From contig NZ_AOIA01000115.1 of assembly GCF_000337695.1 (NCBI RefSeq), positions 1 to 60,812 on the forward strand: a stretch of DNA of 60,812 bases. Reading direction: 5' to 3'. Shown here in pieces: positions 27,402 to 35,125 of this stretch. Made by a program: the position numbers and the translations under genes. This stretch comes from Natronococcus jeotgali DSM 18795 (GTDB lineage: Archaea; Halobacteriota; Halobacteria; Halobacteriales; Natrialbaceae). The first letter of the stretch is position 1. Each line of letters begins with the position of its first letter. Below the pieces are notes generated by a model, which saw nothing but the letters and a program-made list of their open reading frames with translations, was not told where the DNA came from and made no database searches.

Positions 27402-28232
27402 GTGACGCAAGACAACCGCACGAGACGACGCGTACTGCAGGTCGGCAGTGGAGCGGCCATTGCCGGGCTGGCGGGATGTACAGACTTCCTCTCCAGCGAC
27501 GACGATGACGACGATTCGTCGAACGGCAACGGAGCCAACGGCGAAAACGGGGACAACGGCGAAAACGGCGGGAACGGAGCGAACGGCGACGACGAGAACG
27601 AGTCGGACCAGTCCACCGAGGAGGACGAACTCGAGGAGCCGAAGGGCGTGCTCGATCCGATCCCGACGCCGGACGACCCGAAGTCCGCGTTCCCGATCGC
27701 CGGCGAGGGAGACTCCCCGGTGACGATCAAGCTGTTCGGCACCTGGAAGTCGCCGGAGACCTCCGAGTTCGTGCTCGAGGAGTTCGTCGACCTGCTCGAG
27801 ACCCACGTCAAGAAGGGGACGGTCGACCTCGAGGTTCACGCGGTCCCCTCCCTCGACGGGAAGGTGCTCCACGGCGACGACGGCCCGCGGCTGGCTCGAG
27901 CCGGGCTCGCCGTCTGGGACCACGATCCCGAGCAGTTCTGGGCGTTCGTCGAGTGCGTCGCGATCAACATCGAGACGGACGAGGAGTGGGCGACCCCCGA
28001 CCGACTCGAGCGGGTCGCGAAGAAAGCGGACGTCGACGACCCCGAGGCGGTCTACGAGGCCGCCGCGGGCGAGGCCTACCAGGACGAACTCGACGAGACG
28101 GTCGAAGAAATCGAGAAGCTGTCCGTCGACGACGTCCCGCAGGTCAGCGTCGAGGGGACCGTCTACTCGCCGACGAAAGAGACCGACGAGCTGTACGCGG
28201 CGATCGAAGCCGCCGTCGACGAGAAGGCCTAA
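27402..28232 (+). CDS. Secreted DsbA-like thioredoxin-fold lipoprotein lacking CXXC
   Basis: A 276-residue exported protein. The N-terminus has a Tat-type twin-Arg run (TRRRVLQV) and a lipobox AGLAGC with Cys26 as the lipid-attachment site. A low-complexity Asn/Gly/Asp/Glu linker (about 32-72) follows. The remaining domain resembles DsbA/DSBA-like oxidoreductases (VTIKLFGTWKSPETSEFVLEEF and the cis-Pro region DDVPQVSVEGTVYSP). The expected active-site CXXC is replaced by S-P-E-T, so it cannot act as a classical thiol oxidase. It may be a binding or chaperone variant. The start is GTG 27402, the only start preceding the Tat motif. Confidence 0.82.
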   Translation: MTQDNRTRRRVLQVGSGAAIAGLAGCTDFLSSDDDDDDSSNGNGANGENGDNGENGGNGANGDDENESDQSTEEDELEEPKGVLDPIPTPDDPKSAFPIAGEGDSPVTIKLFGTWKSPETSEFVLEEFVDLLETHVKKGTVDLEVHAVPSLDGKVLHGDDGPRLARAGLAVWDHDPEQFWAFVECVAINIETDEEWATPDRLERVAKKADVDDPEAVYEAAAGEAYQDELDETVEEIEKLSVDDVPQVSVEGTVYSPTKETDELYAAIEAAVDEKA

Positions 28233-28323
28233 CGGTCGACGCCGAGTCCCGCAGATCGGGTTCTTTTTTCGGGCCGCACGTGCCGACAGCACGGCTTAGT
28301 GGCTTCTGCCCGCAGGTGGTAGT

Positions 28324-29040
28324 ATGACCCTGACGGCGACGGTCGCCGACATCCACCGGATGACGCCGGACGTGAAGCAGTTCCGGCTCGTCGCAGACGA
28401 CCACCGCTTCGAGTTCGACCCGGGCCAGCACACCGCGGTCCACTTCGAAGCTGACGGCGAGGAACAGGCCCGCCCGTACACGGCGATAAACGCACCGGGG
28501 ACGAACCAGCTCGTCCTGACGATCAAGCGCTACGACGACGGCACCGGGTCCGTCTACATGCACGAGCGGACGCCGGGCGACGAGGTCGAGGTCGAGCCGG
28601 TCGAGGGCAACCTCCACCTTCGCGACCCCGACCGCGACGCCGTCTTCGTCGCCACCGGGACGGGGATCACCCCGCTGTACCCGATGGTCAGGCAGTACGC
28701 CGAGGAGGGAACCGGGGACGCGACGCTCGTGTTCGGCGAGCGCGACCAGGAGCACCTGATCTTCCGCGAGAGCATCGATCAGCTGCGGGCGGGGACCGAA
28801 GCGCTGTCCGTGGAGTACGTCCTCTCGGACGCCGACGACGATCGGGCCTGGAACGGCAGGACGGGACACGTCCAGGACCACCTCCCGGAGGCGCTCGAGG
28901 ACCTCGAAGACGCCGACTGCTACGTCTGTGGCGTTCCCGAGATGGTCGTCGAAACGGAGGAATTGCTCGCGGACGCCGGCGTCGACGAGGACCGAATCTT
29001 CACCGAAGGGTGGGAAAGCGACGCGGCCGACGAGGACTGA
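28324..29040 (+). CDS. Ferredoxin--NAD(P)+ reductase-family flavoprotein
   Basis: A 238-residue FNR-fold protein transferring electrons between NAD(P)H and a one-electron carrier through FAD. Evidence is the FAD-binding ARPYTAINAPG, the pyrophosphate-binding VATGTGITPLYPMV, and the C-terminal YVCGVPEMVVETEELL, which positions NAD(P). There is no fused ferredoxin domain. The start is ATG 28324. A 6-bp hairpin directly after the stop (29044-29057) looks like a terminator. The neighbouring lipoprotein ends 91 bases upstream, and co-transcription is possible. Confidence 0.9.
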   Translation: MTLTATVADIHRMTPDVKQFRLVADDHRFEFDPGQHTAVHFEADGEEQARPYTAINAPGTNQLVLTIKRYDDGTGSVYMHERTPGDEVEVEPVEGNLHLRDPDRDAVFVATGTGITPLYPMVRQYAEEGTGDATLVFGERDQEHLIFRESIDQLRAGTEALSVEYVLSDADDDRAWNGRTGHVQDHLPEALEDLEDADCYVCGVPEMVVETEELLADAGVDEDRIFTEGWESDAADED

Positions 29041-29043
29041 CCC

Positions 29044-29057
29044 TCGGGTCACGACCC
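29044..29057 (+). terminator. Hairpin after the flavoprotein gene
   Basis: CGGGTC-AC-GACCCG forms a perfect 6-bp inverted repeat four bases after the stop codon. There is no T-run immediately after it, so an intrinsic terminator is only suggested. Confidence 0.3.
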
Positions 29058-29083
29058 GTTCGAATCAGGTCTGATCGATGGTT

Positions 29084-29260
29084 AAAAATATAGTATTTCT
29101 TACGAAAATTTTATAGTGGTGTGACCTGAAGCATCAGGTGCCGACGTTCGTCGGCATCGATCACTCCCCCAGACAACCAGCGCCACACCCGCTGTACCTG
29201 ATCCGGGCGCGCCGTCGGCATCCCCCCACTCCCGCCGCTCGACGCTTTCCCCCCACCTCG
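29084..29260 (+). ncRNA. Candidate structured non-coding RNA
   Basis: The 305-base gap 29041-29345 has no credible reading frame. An A/T-rich promoter-like stretch (AAAAATATAG near 29085-29093 and TTTTATAG at 29109-29116) is followed by two back-to-back perfect stems. These are ACCTGA-AGCA-TCAGGT (29124-29139) and TGCCGAC-GTTC-GTCGGCA (29139-29156). ACCTGA and GTCGGCATC recur further on (around 29195-29222), followed by C-rich tracts. This looks like an expressed structured RNA. The ends are guesses, and no known family is recognised. Confidence 0.35.
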
Positions 29261-29331
29261 AGCGGACCGCCGACGGCGCACCCGCGCTCCCGTTTTCTCG
29301 TTCGGTAGAAATCCGAATAAAACGATTATGG

Positions 29332-29346
29332 ACCGGATAAGCCGGT
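29332..29346 (-). terminator. Terminator-like hairpin of the 29346-29990 gene
   Basis: On the minus strand ACCGG-CTTAT-CCGGT begins at the stop codon, and CGTTTTATTCGG follows. The stem plus T-rich tail resembles a haloarchaeal terminator. Confidence 0.35.
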
Positions 29347-29990
29347 TACCCGTCGACCGTCGCCTCGAGTTCGAGCAGCCCGAGGTAGTCCGGCGCCGCC
29401 CCGCTCGTCCGGAACTCCGTGACCGTCGAGTCGACGAGCGCGTAGAACTCCGATTGGGTGTTCGGGATCATCGGCTCGCCGTCATCACGCAGCAGGTACG
29501 CCGGCGCGTTCGTGCTCCGTATCCGCCGTTGCTGTTCCTCCCAGGCCTCGCCGGCGTAGAGGAAGATCCCGAACGAGAACCGCCCCGCCGCCATCGCGTC
29601 GCGTTTGGAATCGAAGTGGTCGGATTCCTCGATCCGATACTCCTCGTCGCTCAGCCAGGCGATCGCCGCGGTGTCACCGGCCCGAAGCAGGTAGACGTCC
29701 CAGGAGAGCGTCCGGTCGAAGATCGCCCAGCCGTTTCGCGGCCCGATCGTGTCGAGCTGAACGCTAAAGGCCGGGCGACCGCGCGAGCCCGTCGGTTCGT
29801 GGACGAACGTCGCGTCGTGGCCGGGGATCCGGATCCCGCGGTCGTGGTAGGTGACGCCGTCGACCGGGAGATCGACCTCGAGCTCCTCGATCAGCGCGCG
29901 GACCGAGAGACCGCCGGACTCCTCGAGTCGCGAGAGAAACGACGGGAGCCTCGAGACGTCCGTCCAGACCGGCGCCTGCGGCGCGCTCAT
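29346..29990 (-). CDS. Conserved haloarchaeal protein of unknown function
   Basis: A 214-residue protein with no family I recognise. It contains several aromatic, charged strands (VTYHDRGIRIPGHDATFVH, AFSVQLDTIGPRNGWAIFDRTLSWDVYLLRAG, AGRFSFGIFLYAGEAWEEQQRR), suggesting a beta-rich ligand- or nucleic-acid-binding domain. There is no signal peptide or membrane segment. ATG 29990 is preferred, since the longer upstream frame translates to Arg/Pro/Gly-rich sequence without coding character. It is divergent from rqcH, with a 196-base gap that shows no clear elements beyond a T-run. Confidence 0.65.
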   Translation of the reverse strand: MSAPQAPVWTDVSRLPSFLSRLEESGGLSVRALIEELEVDLPVDGVTYHDRGIRIPGHDATFVHEPTGSRGRPAFSVQLDTIGPRNGWAIFDRTLSWDVYLLRAGDTAAIAWLSDEEYRIEESDHFDSKRDAMAAGRFSFGIFLYAGEAWEEQQRRIRSTNAPAYLLRDDGEPMIPNTQSEFYALVDSTVTEFRTSGAAPDYLGLLELEATVDG

Positions 29991-30186
29991 CGTCCCACCC
30001 CGTCGTCCGGCCGGAGTCGTCGACGTTCGCGTTCCGTCCTCGCGTCGGTTCCGCTCGGCGGCGAGCCTGCGGTGTCCATACTCGGCGGGAACGCGCTCGG
30101 CGCCGATGAGCCTTTCTGACCCGGGACGAGAGCCCGGGCCGAGCCGGAGCGACACGCCTTTTTGACCGGGCCGGGCAGGTAGAGGT

Positions 30187-32340
30187 ATGGATCCAAAGCG
30201 GGAGCTTACGAGCGTCGACCTCGCGGCCCTCGTCGGGGAGTTCGGCACCTACGAGGGCGCGAAGGTCGACAAGGCCTACCTCTACGGCGACGACCTCCTG
30301 CGGCTCAAGATGCGCGATTTCGACCGCGGTCGCGTCGAGTTGCTGATCGAGGTCGGGGAGGTCAAACGCGCCCACACGGTCGCGCCCGAACGGGTGCCCG
30401 ACGCCCCCGGCCGACCGCCGCAGTTCGCGATGATGCTTCGCAACCGCCTCTCGGGGGCGGACTTCGTCGGCGTCGAGCAGTTCGAGTTCGACCGCATCCT
30501 CGAGTTCGTCTTCGAGCGCGACGACGGCACCACCCGCATCATCGTCGAGCTGTTCGGGCAGGGGAACATCGCCGTCACCGACGGCGAGTACGAGGTGATC
30601 GACTGCCTCGAGACCGTCCGGCTGAAATCGCGCACCGTCGTCCCGGGTTCGCGCTACGAGTTCCCCGACTCGCGGACGAACCCGCTGTCGGTCTCGCGGG
30701 AGGCGTTCGACCGCGAGATGGAGGATTCCGATACGGACGTCGTCCGGACGCTGGCGACCCAGCTCAACATGGGCGGGCTCTACGCCGAGGAGGTCTGCAC
30801 CCGCGCCGGCGTCGAGAAGGCACTGGACATCGAGGACGCCACCGAGGACGACTACCGACGCGTCTACGAGGCGATCGAACGGCTCGCGCTCGACGTCCGA
30901 AACGCGAACTTCGACCCGCGGCTGTACCGGGAGCCGATCGAGGAGGACGGCGAGAACGAGGCGGCGGACGAGCCCGTCGACGGCCCGGTCGTCGACGCCA
31001 CGCCGTTCCCGCTCGAGGAACACGAGAACGCGGGCCTGACCGCCGAGAGCGCCGACAGCTTCCTCACGGCGCTGGACGACTACTTCTTCGAACTCGAGCT
31101 GGAAGACGAGGAGGAGCCCGACCCGACCGAGCAACGGCCCGACTTCGAGGAGGAGATCGCCAAACACGAGCGTATCATCGAACAACAGCAGGGCGCGATC
31201 GAGGGGTTCGAGCAGCAGGCCGAGGCCCAGCGGGAGAACGCCGAGTTGCTGTACGCCGAGTACGGGCTGGTCGACGACATCCTCTCGACGGTCCAGGAGG
31301 CCCGCGCGCAGGACCGCCCGTGGGACGAGATCGAACAACGCTTCGAGGAGGGGAAAGAACGCGGCATCGAGGCCGCGGAGGCGGTCGTCGGCGTCGACGG
31401 CACCGACGGAATCGTCACCGTCGAACTCGACGGCGAAAAGATCGATCTGGACGCCGGGCAGGGCGTCGAGCAAAACGCCGACCGCATCTACACGGAGGCC
31501 AAACGCATCGAGGAGAAGAAAGAAGGCGCGCTGGCGGCCATCGAGGACACCCGCGAGGACTTAGCGGACGCCAAGCGACGCCGCGACGAGTGGGAGGCGA
31601 CCGACGAAACGGCCGACGGCGACGAGGACGACGAACACGAGGAGACGAACTGGCTCGAGCTGGCCTCGATCCCGATCCGCGAGAACGAGCCCTGGTACGA
31701 CCGCTTTCGCTGGTTCCACACCAGCGACGGCTACCTCGTGATCGGCGGGCGCAACGCCGACCAGAACGAGGAGCTCGTCAAGAAGTACCTCGAGCCCGGC
31801 GACACGGTGCTCCACACCCAGGCCCACGGCGGCCCCGTCACGGTGCTCAAGGCGACCGATCCCAGCGAGGCGTCCTCGTCGGATATCGAACTGCCCGACT
31901 CGAGCGTCGAGGAGGCCGCCCAGTTCGCGGTCTCGTACTCGTCGGTCTGGAAGGACGGCCGCTACGCGGGCGACGTCTACGCCGTCGACTCGGATCAGGT
32001 CACCAAGACCCCCGAGAGCGGCGAGTACTTGGAGAAGGGCGGCTTTGCGATCCGCGGCGACCGAACCTACTACCGCGATACGCCCGTCGGCGCGGCGGTC
32101 GGCATCCAGTGCGAGCCCTACACCCGCGTGATCGGCGGCCCGCCCGCTGCCATCGAGGGCCAGGCGGAGACGCTGATCGAACTCGAGCCCGGCCGGTACG
32201 CTCAGGCCGACGCGGCGAAACGGCTCTACCGGCAGTTCCGCGAGGAGTTCGCCGACGAGTCGTTCGTCCGGAAGATCGCCAGCCCGGACCGCATCCAGCA
32301 CTTCATGCCGCCGGGCGGGAGCCGGATCGCCGAGGAGTAG
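30187..32340 (+). CDS. rqcH: Ribosome rescue protein RqcH (NFACT family)
   Basis: A 717-residue homologue of bacterial RqcH and eukaryotic Rqc2/NEMF. RqcH binds stalled large ribosomal subunits and recruits tRNA to extend nascent chains. The NFACT-N domain starts DPKRELTSVDLAALVGEFGTYEGAKVDKAYLYGDD and contains the RPPQFAMMLRNRLSGADF segment. A long coiled-coil and HhH region follows (about 300-490). The NFACT-R domain carries GYLVIGGRNADQNEELVKKYL (about 518-538) and HTQAHGGPVTVLKA. Length is normal for archaeal members. Pelota, another rescue factor, is encoded 10 kb away on the same strand but is not adjacent. Confidence 0.93.
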   Translation: MDPKRELTSVDLAALVGEFGTYEGAKVDKAYLYGDDLLRLKMRDFDRGRVELLIEVGEVKRAHTVAPERVPDAPGRPPQFAMMLRNRLSGADFVGVEQFEFDRILEFVFERDDGTTRIIVELFGQGNIAVTDGEYEVIDCLETVRLKSRTVVPGSRYEFPDSRTNPLSVSREAFDREMEDSDTDVVRTLATQLNMGGLYAEEVCTRAGVEKALDIEDATEDDYRRVYEAIERLALDVRNANFDPRLYREPIEEDGENEAADEPVDGPVVDATPFPLEEHENAGLTAESADSFLTALDDYFFELELEDEEEPDPTEQRPDFEEEIAKHERIIEQQQGAIEGFEQQAEAQRENAELLYAEYGLVDDILSTVQEARAQDRPWDEIEQRFEEGKERGIEAAEAVVGVDGTDGIVTVELDGEKIDLDAGQGVEQNADRIYTEAKRIEEKKEGALAAIEDTREDLADAKRRRDEWEATDETADGDEDDEHEETNWLELASIPIRENEPWYDRFRWFHTSDGYLVIGGRNADQNEELVKKYLEPGDTVLHTQAHGGPVTVLKATDPSEASSSDIELPDSSVEEAAQFAVSYSSVWKDGRYAGDVYAVDSDQVTKTPESGEYLEKGGFAIRGDRTYYRDTPVGAAVGIQCEPYTRVIGGPPAAIEGQAETLIELEPGRYAQADAAKRLYRQFREEFADESFVRKIASPDRIQHFMPPGGSRIAEE

Positions 32341-32781
32341 CGAGCTCACGCTCCACGGCCCCAACGACCAACTCGAGTGCTCTGACGAAAGAGCGCAATC
32401 GCTTCGGACCGCCAGACAGTACTCGAGCGGTCGTCAGATCAATTAATTATCCTGCGGTGGCGTGCGCTGGACGGCGGTGAGCGAAGCGAGACGCCGTCCG
32501 AAACTGCGCGAGGTCTTCGTGAGAAGCGCGAATGAAGGCTTGTCAGAGTGGACTCTGACAGGGGATGAGCGAGTGAGCGTAGCGCGGAACCTACGGTTCC
32601 GCGGACTTGAGAAGTTTGAACAACCACTGCTGAACCCACAGCGAGAATATTGCACGACGAGCCTGGTCAATTTGGGACGGTAGAGACCGCCCAATTCAGG
32701 AGAGACAACGAGTGATACAGCGCGAAGGTCTGGTTATCCTGTGACAACGCTATTTAGCCGTCGGAACTGAGTGGAGGAGTG
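32341..32781. other. Non-coding junction before the low-GC gene pair, with three strong hairpins
   Basis: This 441-base stretch has no convincing gene. It contains GGACGGCG/CGCCGTCC (32469-32499), TGTCAGAGT-GG-ACTCTGACA (32541-32560) and CGCGGAACC-TAC-GGTTCCGCG (32583-32603) in quick succession. A lower-GC tail and a TATA-like CTATTTAG near 32750-32757 follow. Such stem-rich, gene-free sequence beside foreign-looking genes suggests the remnant or end of a mobile element, perhaps an IS605-type RNA end or a MITE. No transposase fragment is recognisable. Confidence 0.4.
32469..32603. repeat. Cluster of three perfect inverted repeats
   Basis: The stems are 8, 9 and 9 bp with loops of 15, 2 and 3 bases, all perfect, within 135 bases. 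GAGCGA-type direct repeats (GTGAGCGAAGCGAGA, GAGCGAGTGAGCGTAGCG) separate them. The density is far above what the surrounding non-coding sequence shows. Confidence 0.55.
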
Positions 32782-33540
32782 ATGACCGAGAGTGACACCT
32801 ATTTGCGGAATCCGACGCTCGAGTGTATCGCGTCCCGTCACCGACGCGAGTGCCTTCTCGCCCTTAACAGGTGGGGATCGACGCTCCCCCTGAAGCAACT
32901 TGCCGCCTACCTTGCTGCCACGGAGCAGGAGACATCGTCGCTCGGTACAACAGAGATCGAGGCGATGCAGGTGCAACTCACTCACATCCATCTGCCAGCA
33001 CTGGAAAGTGCAGACTTCATTTCGTGGAAAGAAGATGATGACGTCGTCCAAATTGCGACGCACCCGGCACTCGATGATCCACGGTTCGAACAGTTGCTCA
33101 AGATCGACGCCGACGATGTGGATGCGATACTCTCAGCTCTTTCCCACGAATATCGTCGGATCACGCTGACCGTCCTTGAAGCCGAACAGACGAAGTCGCG
33201 AACCGAACTGGCACACGAGATTCGCCACCGTCTGCCAGAAACGGTTCATCGTGAGTTGCCGTCAGCCGAGGAGATCGGCCTCTTGCTGCACCACGTGCAT
33301 CTTCCGACCCTCGACGAGATCGACGTCATCGATTTTGACCCTGCCACTGATGACGTCTCCTTCAATGACCATCCCGTTCTCGAGCGGATCTTCGCGATTA
33401 TCTTCGAACGTGACGACTCCGCTGTTGAGAAGCTGGACGGGTTCTTAGAAGGGCTTGCTGACTCCTACCAGGAGGCGAGTCGGGGAACGAATAGCAAGGC
33501 GGACTGGCCTCACTTCTGGAACGATCCGTACTATGGATAG
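32782..33540 (+). CDS. DUF7344-like winged-helix regulator with two tandem domains
   Basis: A 252-residue protein built of two related halves. Each half begins with a helical segment of the type IASRHRRECLLALNRWGSTLPLKQLAAYLA or ILSALSHEYRRITLTVLEAEQTKSRTELAHEI. Each continues to a LHHVHLPTLDEIDVIDFD-type HTH recognition and wing. This resembles haloarchaeal DUF7344 proteins. The name is from memory and tentative. A Shine-Dalgarno-like GGAGG (32773-32777) and ATG 32782 set the start. Codon use is visibly less GC-rich than the neighbours, suggesting transfer. It overlaps the next gene by eight bases. Confidence 0.75.
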   Translation: MTESDTYLRNPTLECIASRHRRECLLALNRWGSTLPLKQLAAYLAATEQETSSLGTTEIEAMQVQLTHIHLPALESADFISWKEDDDVVQIATHPALDDPRFEQLLKIDADDVDAILSALSHEYRRITLTVLEAEQTKSRTELAHEIRHRLPETVHRELPSAEEIGLLLHHVHLPTLDEIDVIDFDPATDDVSFNDHPVLERIFAIIFERDDSAVEKLDGFLEGLADSYQEASRGTNSKADWPHFWNDPYYG

Positions 33541-33922
33541 CACGCTGGAATTGTGGGCGTACGTCCTTAGCAATATCGGGGCAGTCGCGGTTGGGAGTCT
33601 CTTGACCGCGCTGAGTTTCCTCGCGTATCGGCGAAACAGCGATCAGGCGTCGTATCGGTTTGCCACCCTGGGGTTCGGCCTGATCGTCCTGGGGACGCTC
33701 GTTGACCCGGCCTACTTCCTCTGGCTGTCGATCGAGTCTCGCTTGACGTTCACCGAGATCTTACTCCTTCAGGTCAGTGAAGACCTCTTGTTCGCGGCTG
33801 GACTCGGGCTGCTCTTCTATGCAATTCTCCGGTTCGATACTTCGACTGATTCGACAGCCGATAACCCTGCTTCATCCGAGGATGAGTTACTTTGGAACCA
33901 GCAGTCCCAGAACGATGATTAA
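33533..33922 (+). CDS. Small three-helix membrane protein (partner of the DUF7344-like gene)
   Basis: A 129-residue membrane protein with hydrophobic segments at about 10-30, 42-66 and 78-102, and a Ser/Thr/Asp/Glu/Gln-rich hydrophilic tail. It resembles the small membrane proteins (DUF7521-type) that accompany DUF7344 regulators in haloarchaea. This association is recalled, not verified. Its ATG lies inside the end of the upstream gene (ATGGATAG overlap), so the two are co-translated. It shares the lower-GC composition of its partner. Confidence 0.72.
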   Translation: MDSTLELWAYVLSNIGAVAVGSLLTALSFLAYRRNSDQASYRFATLGFGLIVLGTLVDPAYFLWLSIESRLTFTEILLLQVSEDLLFAAGLGLLFYAILRFDTSTDSTADNPASSEDELLWNQQSQNDD

Positions 33923-33970
33923 GTACTCTATACGTAACGTCACCTCGAGCGAGCCGAACTCGAAATCCCC

Positions 33971-35125
33971 TCACGCGGTTCGATCGACCGCGACGACGCG
34001 TGCGTCCTCGGGGTCGAACCCGACGCGGACCTCGCCCGACAGCGGATCCCGCGTTCGGACGAGCAGTTCCCGCCCCCGCCACTCGAGGTGGGCCCGCGTC
34101 GTCTCGCCGAGGAACTCCGCGCTCCGGACGGTCGCCGTCGTCGCGTTTCGCCCGCTCGAGCCCGCCCCGTTCGCATCGACTCGCAGATTCTCGGGCCGCA
34201 CGCAGAACGCGACCGCGTCGCCGACTGCGACCGTCCGATCCTCGAGAGCGACCGCGAACGTCTCCGACCCGACCTCGATCCGCGCCCGTCCGTCCTCGCT
34301 CTCGAGGACGGTCCCCTCGAGGACGTTGTTGTCGCCGACGAACTCGGCGACGAACCGGGTCCCGGGACGACGGTAGATCTCGCGGGGCGGAGCGACCTGC
34401 TCGGGCGTGCCGTCCCGCATCACCGCGACGCGATCCGAGATTGCCAGCGCCTCCTCCTGGTCGTGGGTGACGTAGATCGTCGTGATTCCGAGCTCCCGCT
34501 GGATCGCCCGCACCTGCATTCGCAGTCGCTCGCGCAGCCGGGCGTCGAGCGCGCTCATCGGCTCGTCTAACAGGAGCACGTCGGGCCCGGGCGCCAGCGC
34601 GCGCGCGATCGCGACCCGCTGTCGTTGACCCCCGGAGAGCCGATCGGGCTCGCGATCCCGCATTCCCTCGAGGTCGACCAGCTCGAGCAGTTCCCGGACG
34701 CGCTCGTCGTCCGAGACGCCCCCGGGCGGGTCGGCGAAGTTGAGCCCGTAGGCGACGTTCTCGCCGACGCTCATGTGGGGAAACAGCGCGTAGTTCTGGA
34801 AGACGACGCCGACGTCCCGGTCCTCGGGCGGGGTTCCCGTTACGTCCTCCCCGTGGAAGCGAACCGTTCCCTCCGTGGGCGACTCGAAGCCCGCGATCAG
34901 CCGCAGCGTCGTCGTCTTCCCGCAGCCCGAGGGGCCGACGAGCGTGAAGAACTCGCCCTCTCGAACCGACAGTGAGACGCCGTCGACGGCGGTCGTCTCG
35001 GCGTAGCGCTTCGCCACGTCGTCGAGTTCGACGGCGGTCGGTCGATCCTCGGTCGGCGACTCGGCGCTCGTCGCGTTCGATCGCTCGAGCGACCGACCGG
35101 ACTCCTCAGATGCCAAAGCTCTCAC
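33971..35125 (-). CDS. thiQ: ABC transporter ATPase, probable thiamine importer subunit
   Basis: A 384-residue ABC ATPase of the Fe3+/thiamine/spermidine type. Walker A is GPSGCGKTT (64-72), Q-loop Gln110, signature LSGGQ (163-167), Walker B LLLDEP (184-189), and switch His221. A C-terminal TOBE-like region starts around VGDNNVLEG. GTG 35125 overlaps the end of the permease gene by 20 bases, which is strong evidence for one operon. The thiamine assignment rests on the MTH1187-type thiamine-binding gene and the ThiB-like binding protein next door, not on this sequence alone. Confidence 0.85.
   Translation of the reverse strand: MRALASEESGRSLERSNATSAESPTEDRPTAVELDDVAKRYAETTAVDGVSLSVREGEFFTLVGPSGCGKTTTLRLIAGFESPTEGTVRFHGEDVTGTPPEDRDVGVVFQNYALFPHMSVGENVAYGLNFADPPGGVSDDERVRELLELVDLEGMRDREPDRLSGGQRQRVAIARALAPGPDVLLLDEPMSALDARLRERLRMQVRAIQRELGITTIYVTHDQEEALAISDRVAVMRDGTPEQVAPPREIYRRPGTRFVAEFVGDNNVLEGTVLESEDGRARIEVGSETFAVALEDRTVAVGDAVAFCVRPENLRVDANGAGSSGRNATTATVRSAEFLGETTRAHLEWRGRELLVRTRDPLSGEVRVGFDPEDARVVAVDRTA

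Noticed and set aside
29124-29156. Possible TPP (THI-box) riboswitch because of ACCTGA followed by TGCCGACG
   Set aside because: The CTGAGA part and the full conserved core are missing, and the next gene in that direction is on the opposite strand and not a thiamine gene.
32462-32683. 73-codon plus-strand and 83-codon minus-strand frames over the hairpin cluster
   Set aside because: Both merely read through the perfect stems. Composition is unlike haloarchaeal proteins (basic, few Asp/Glu) and there is no start signal.
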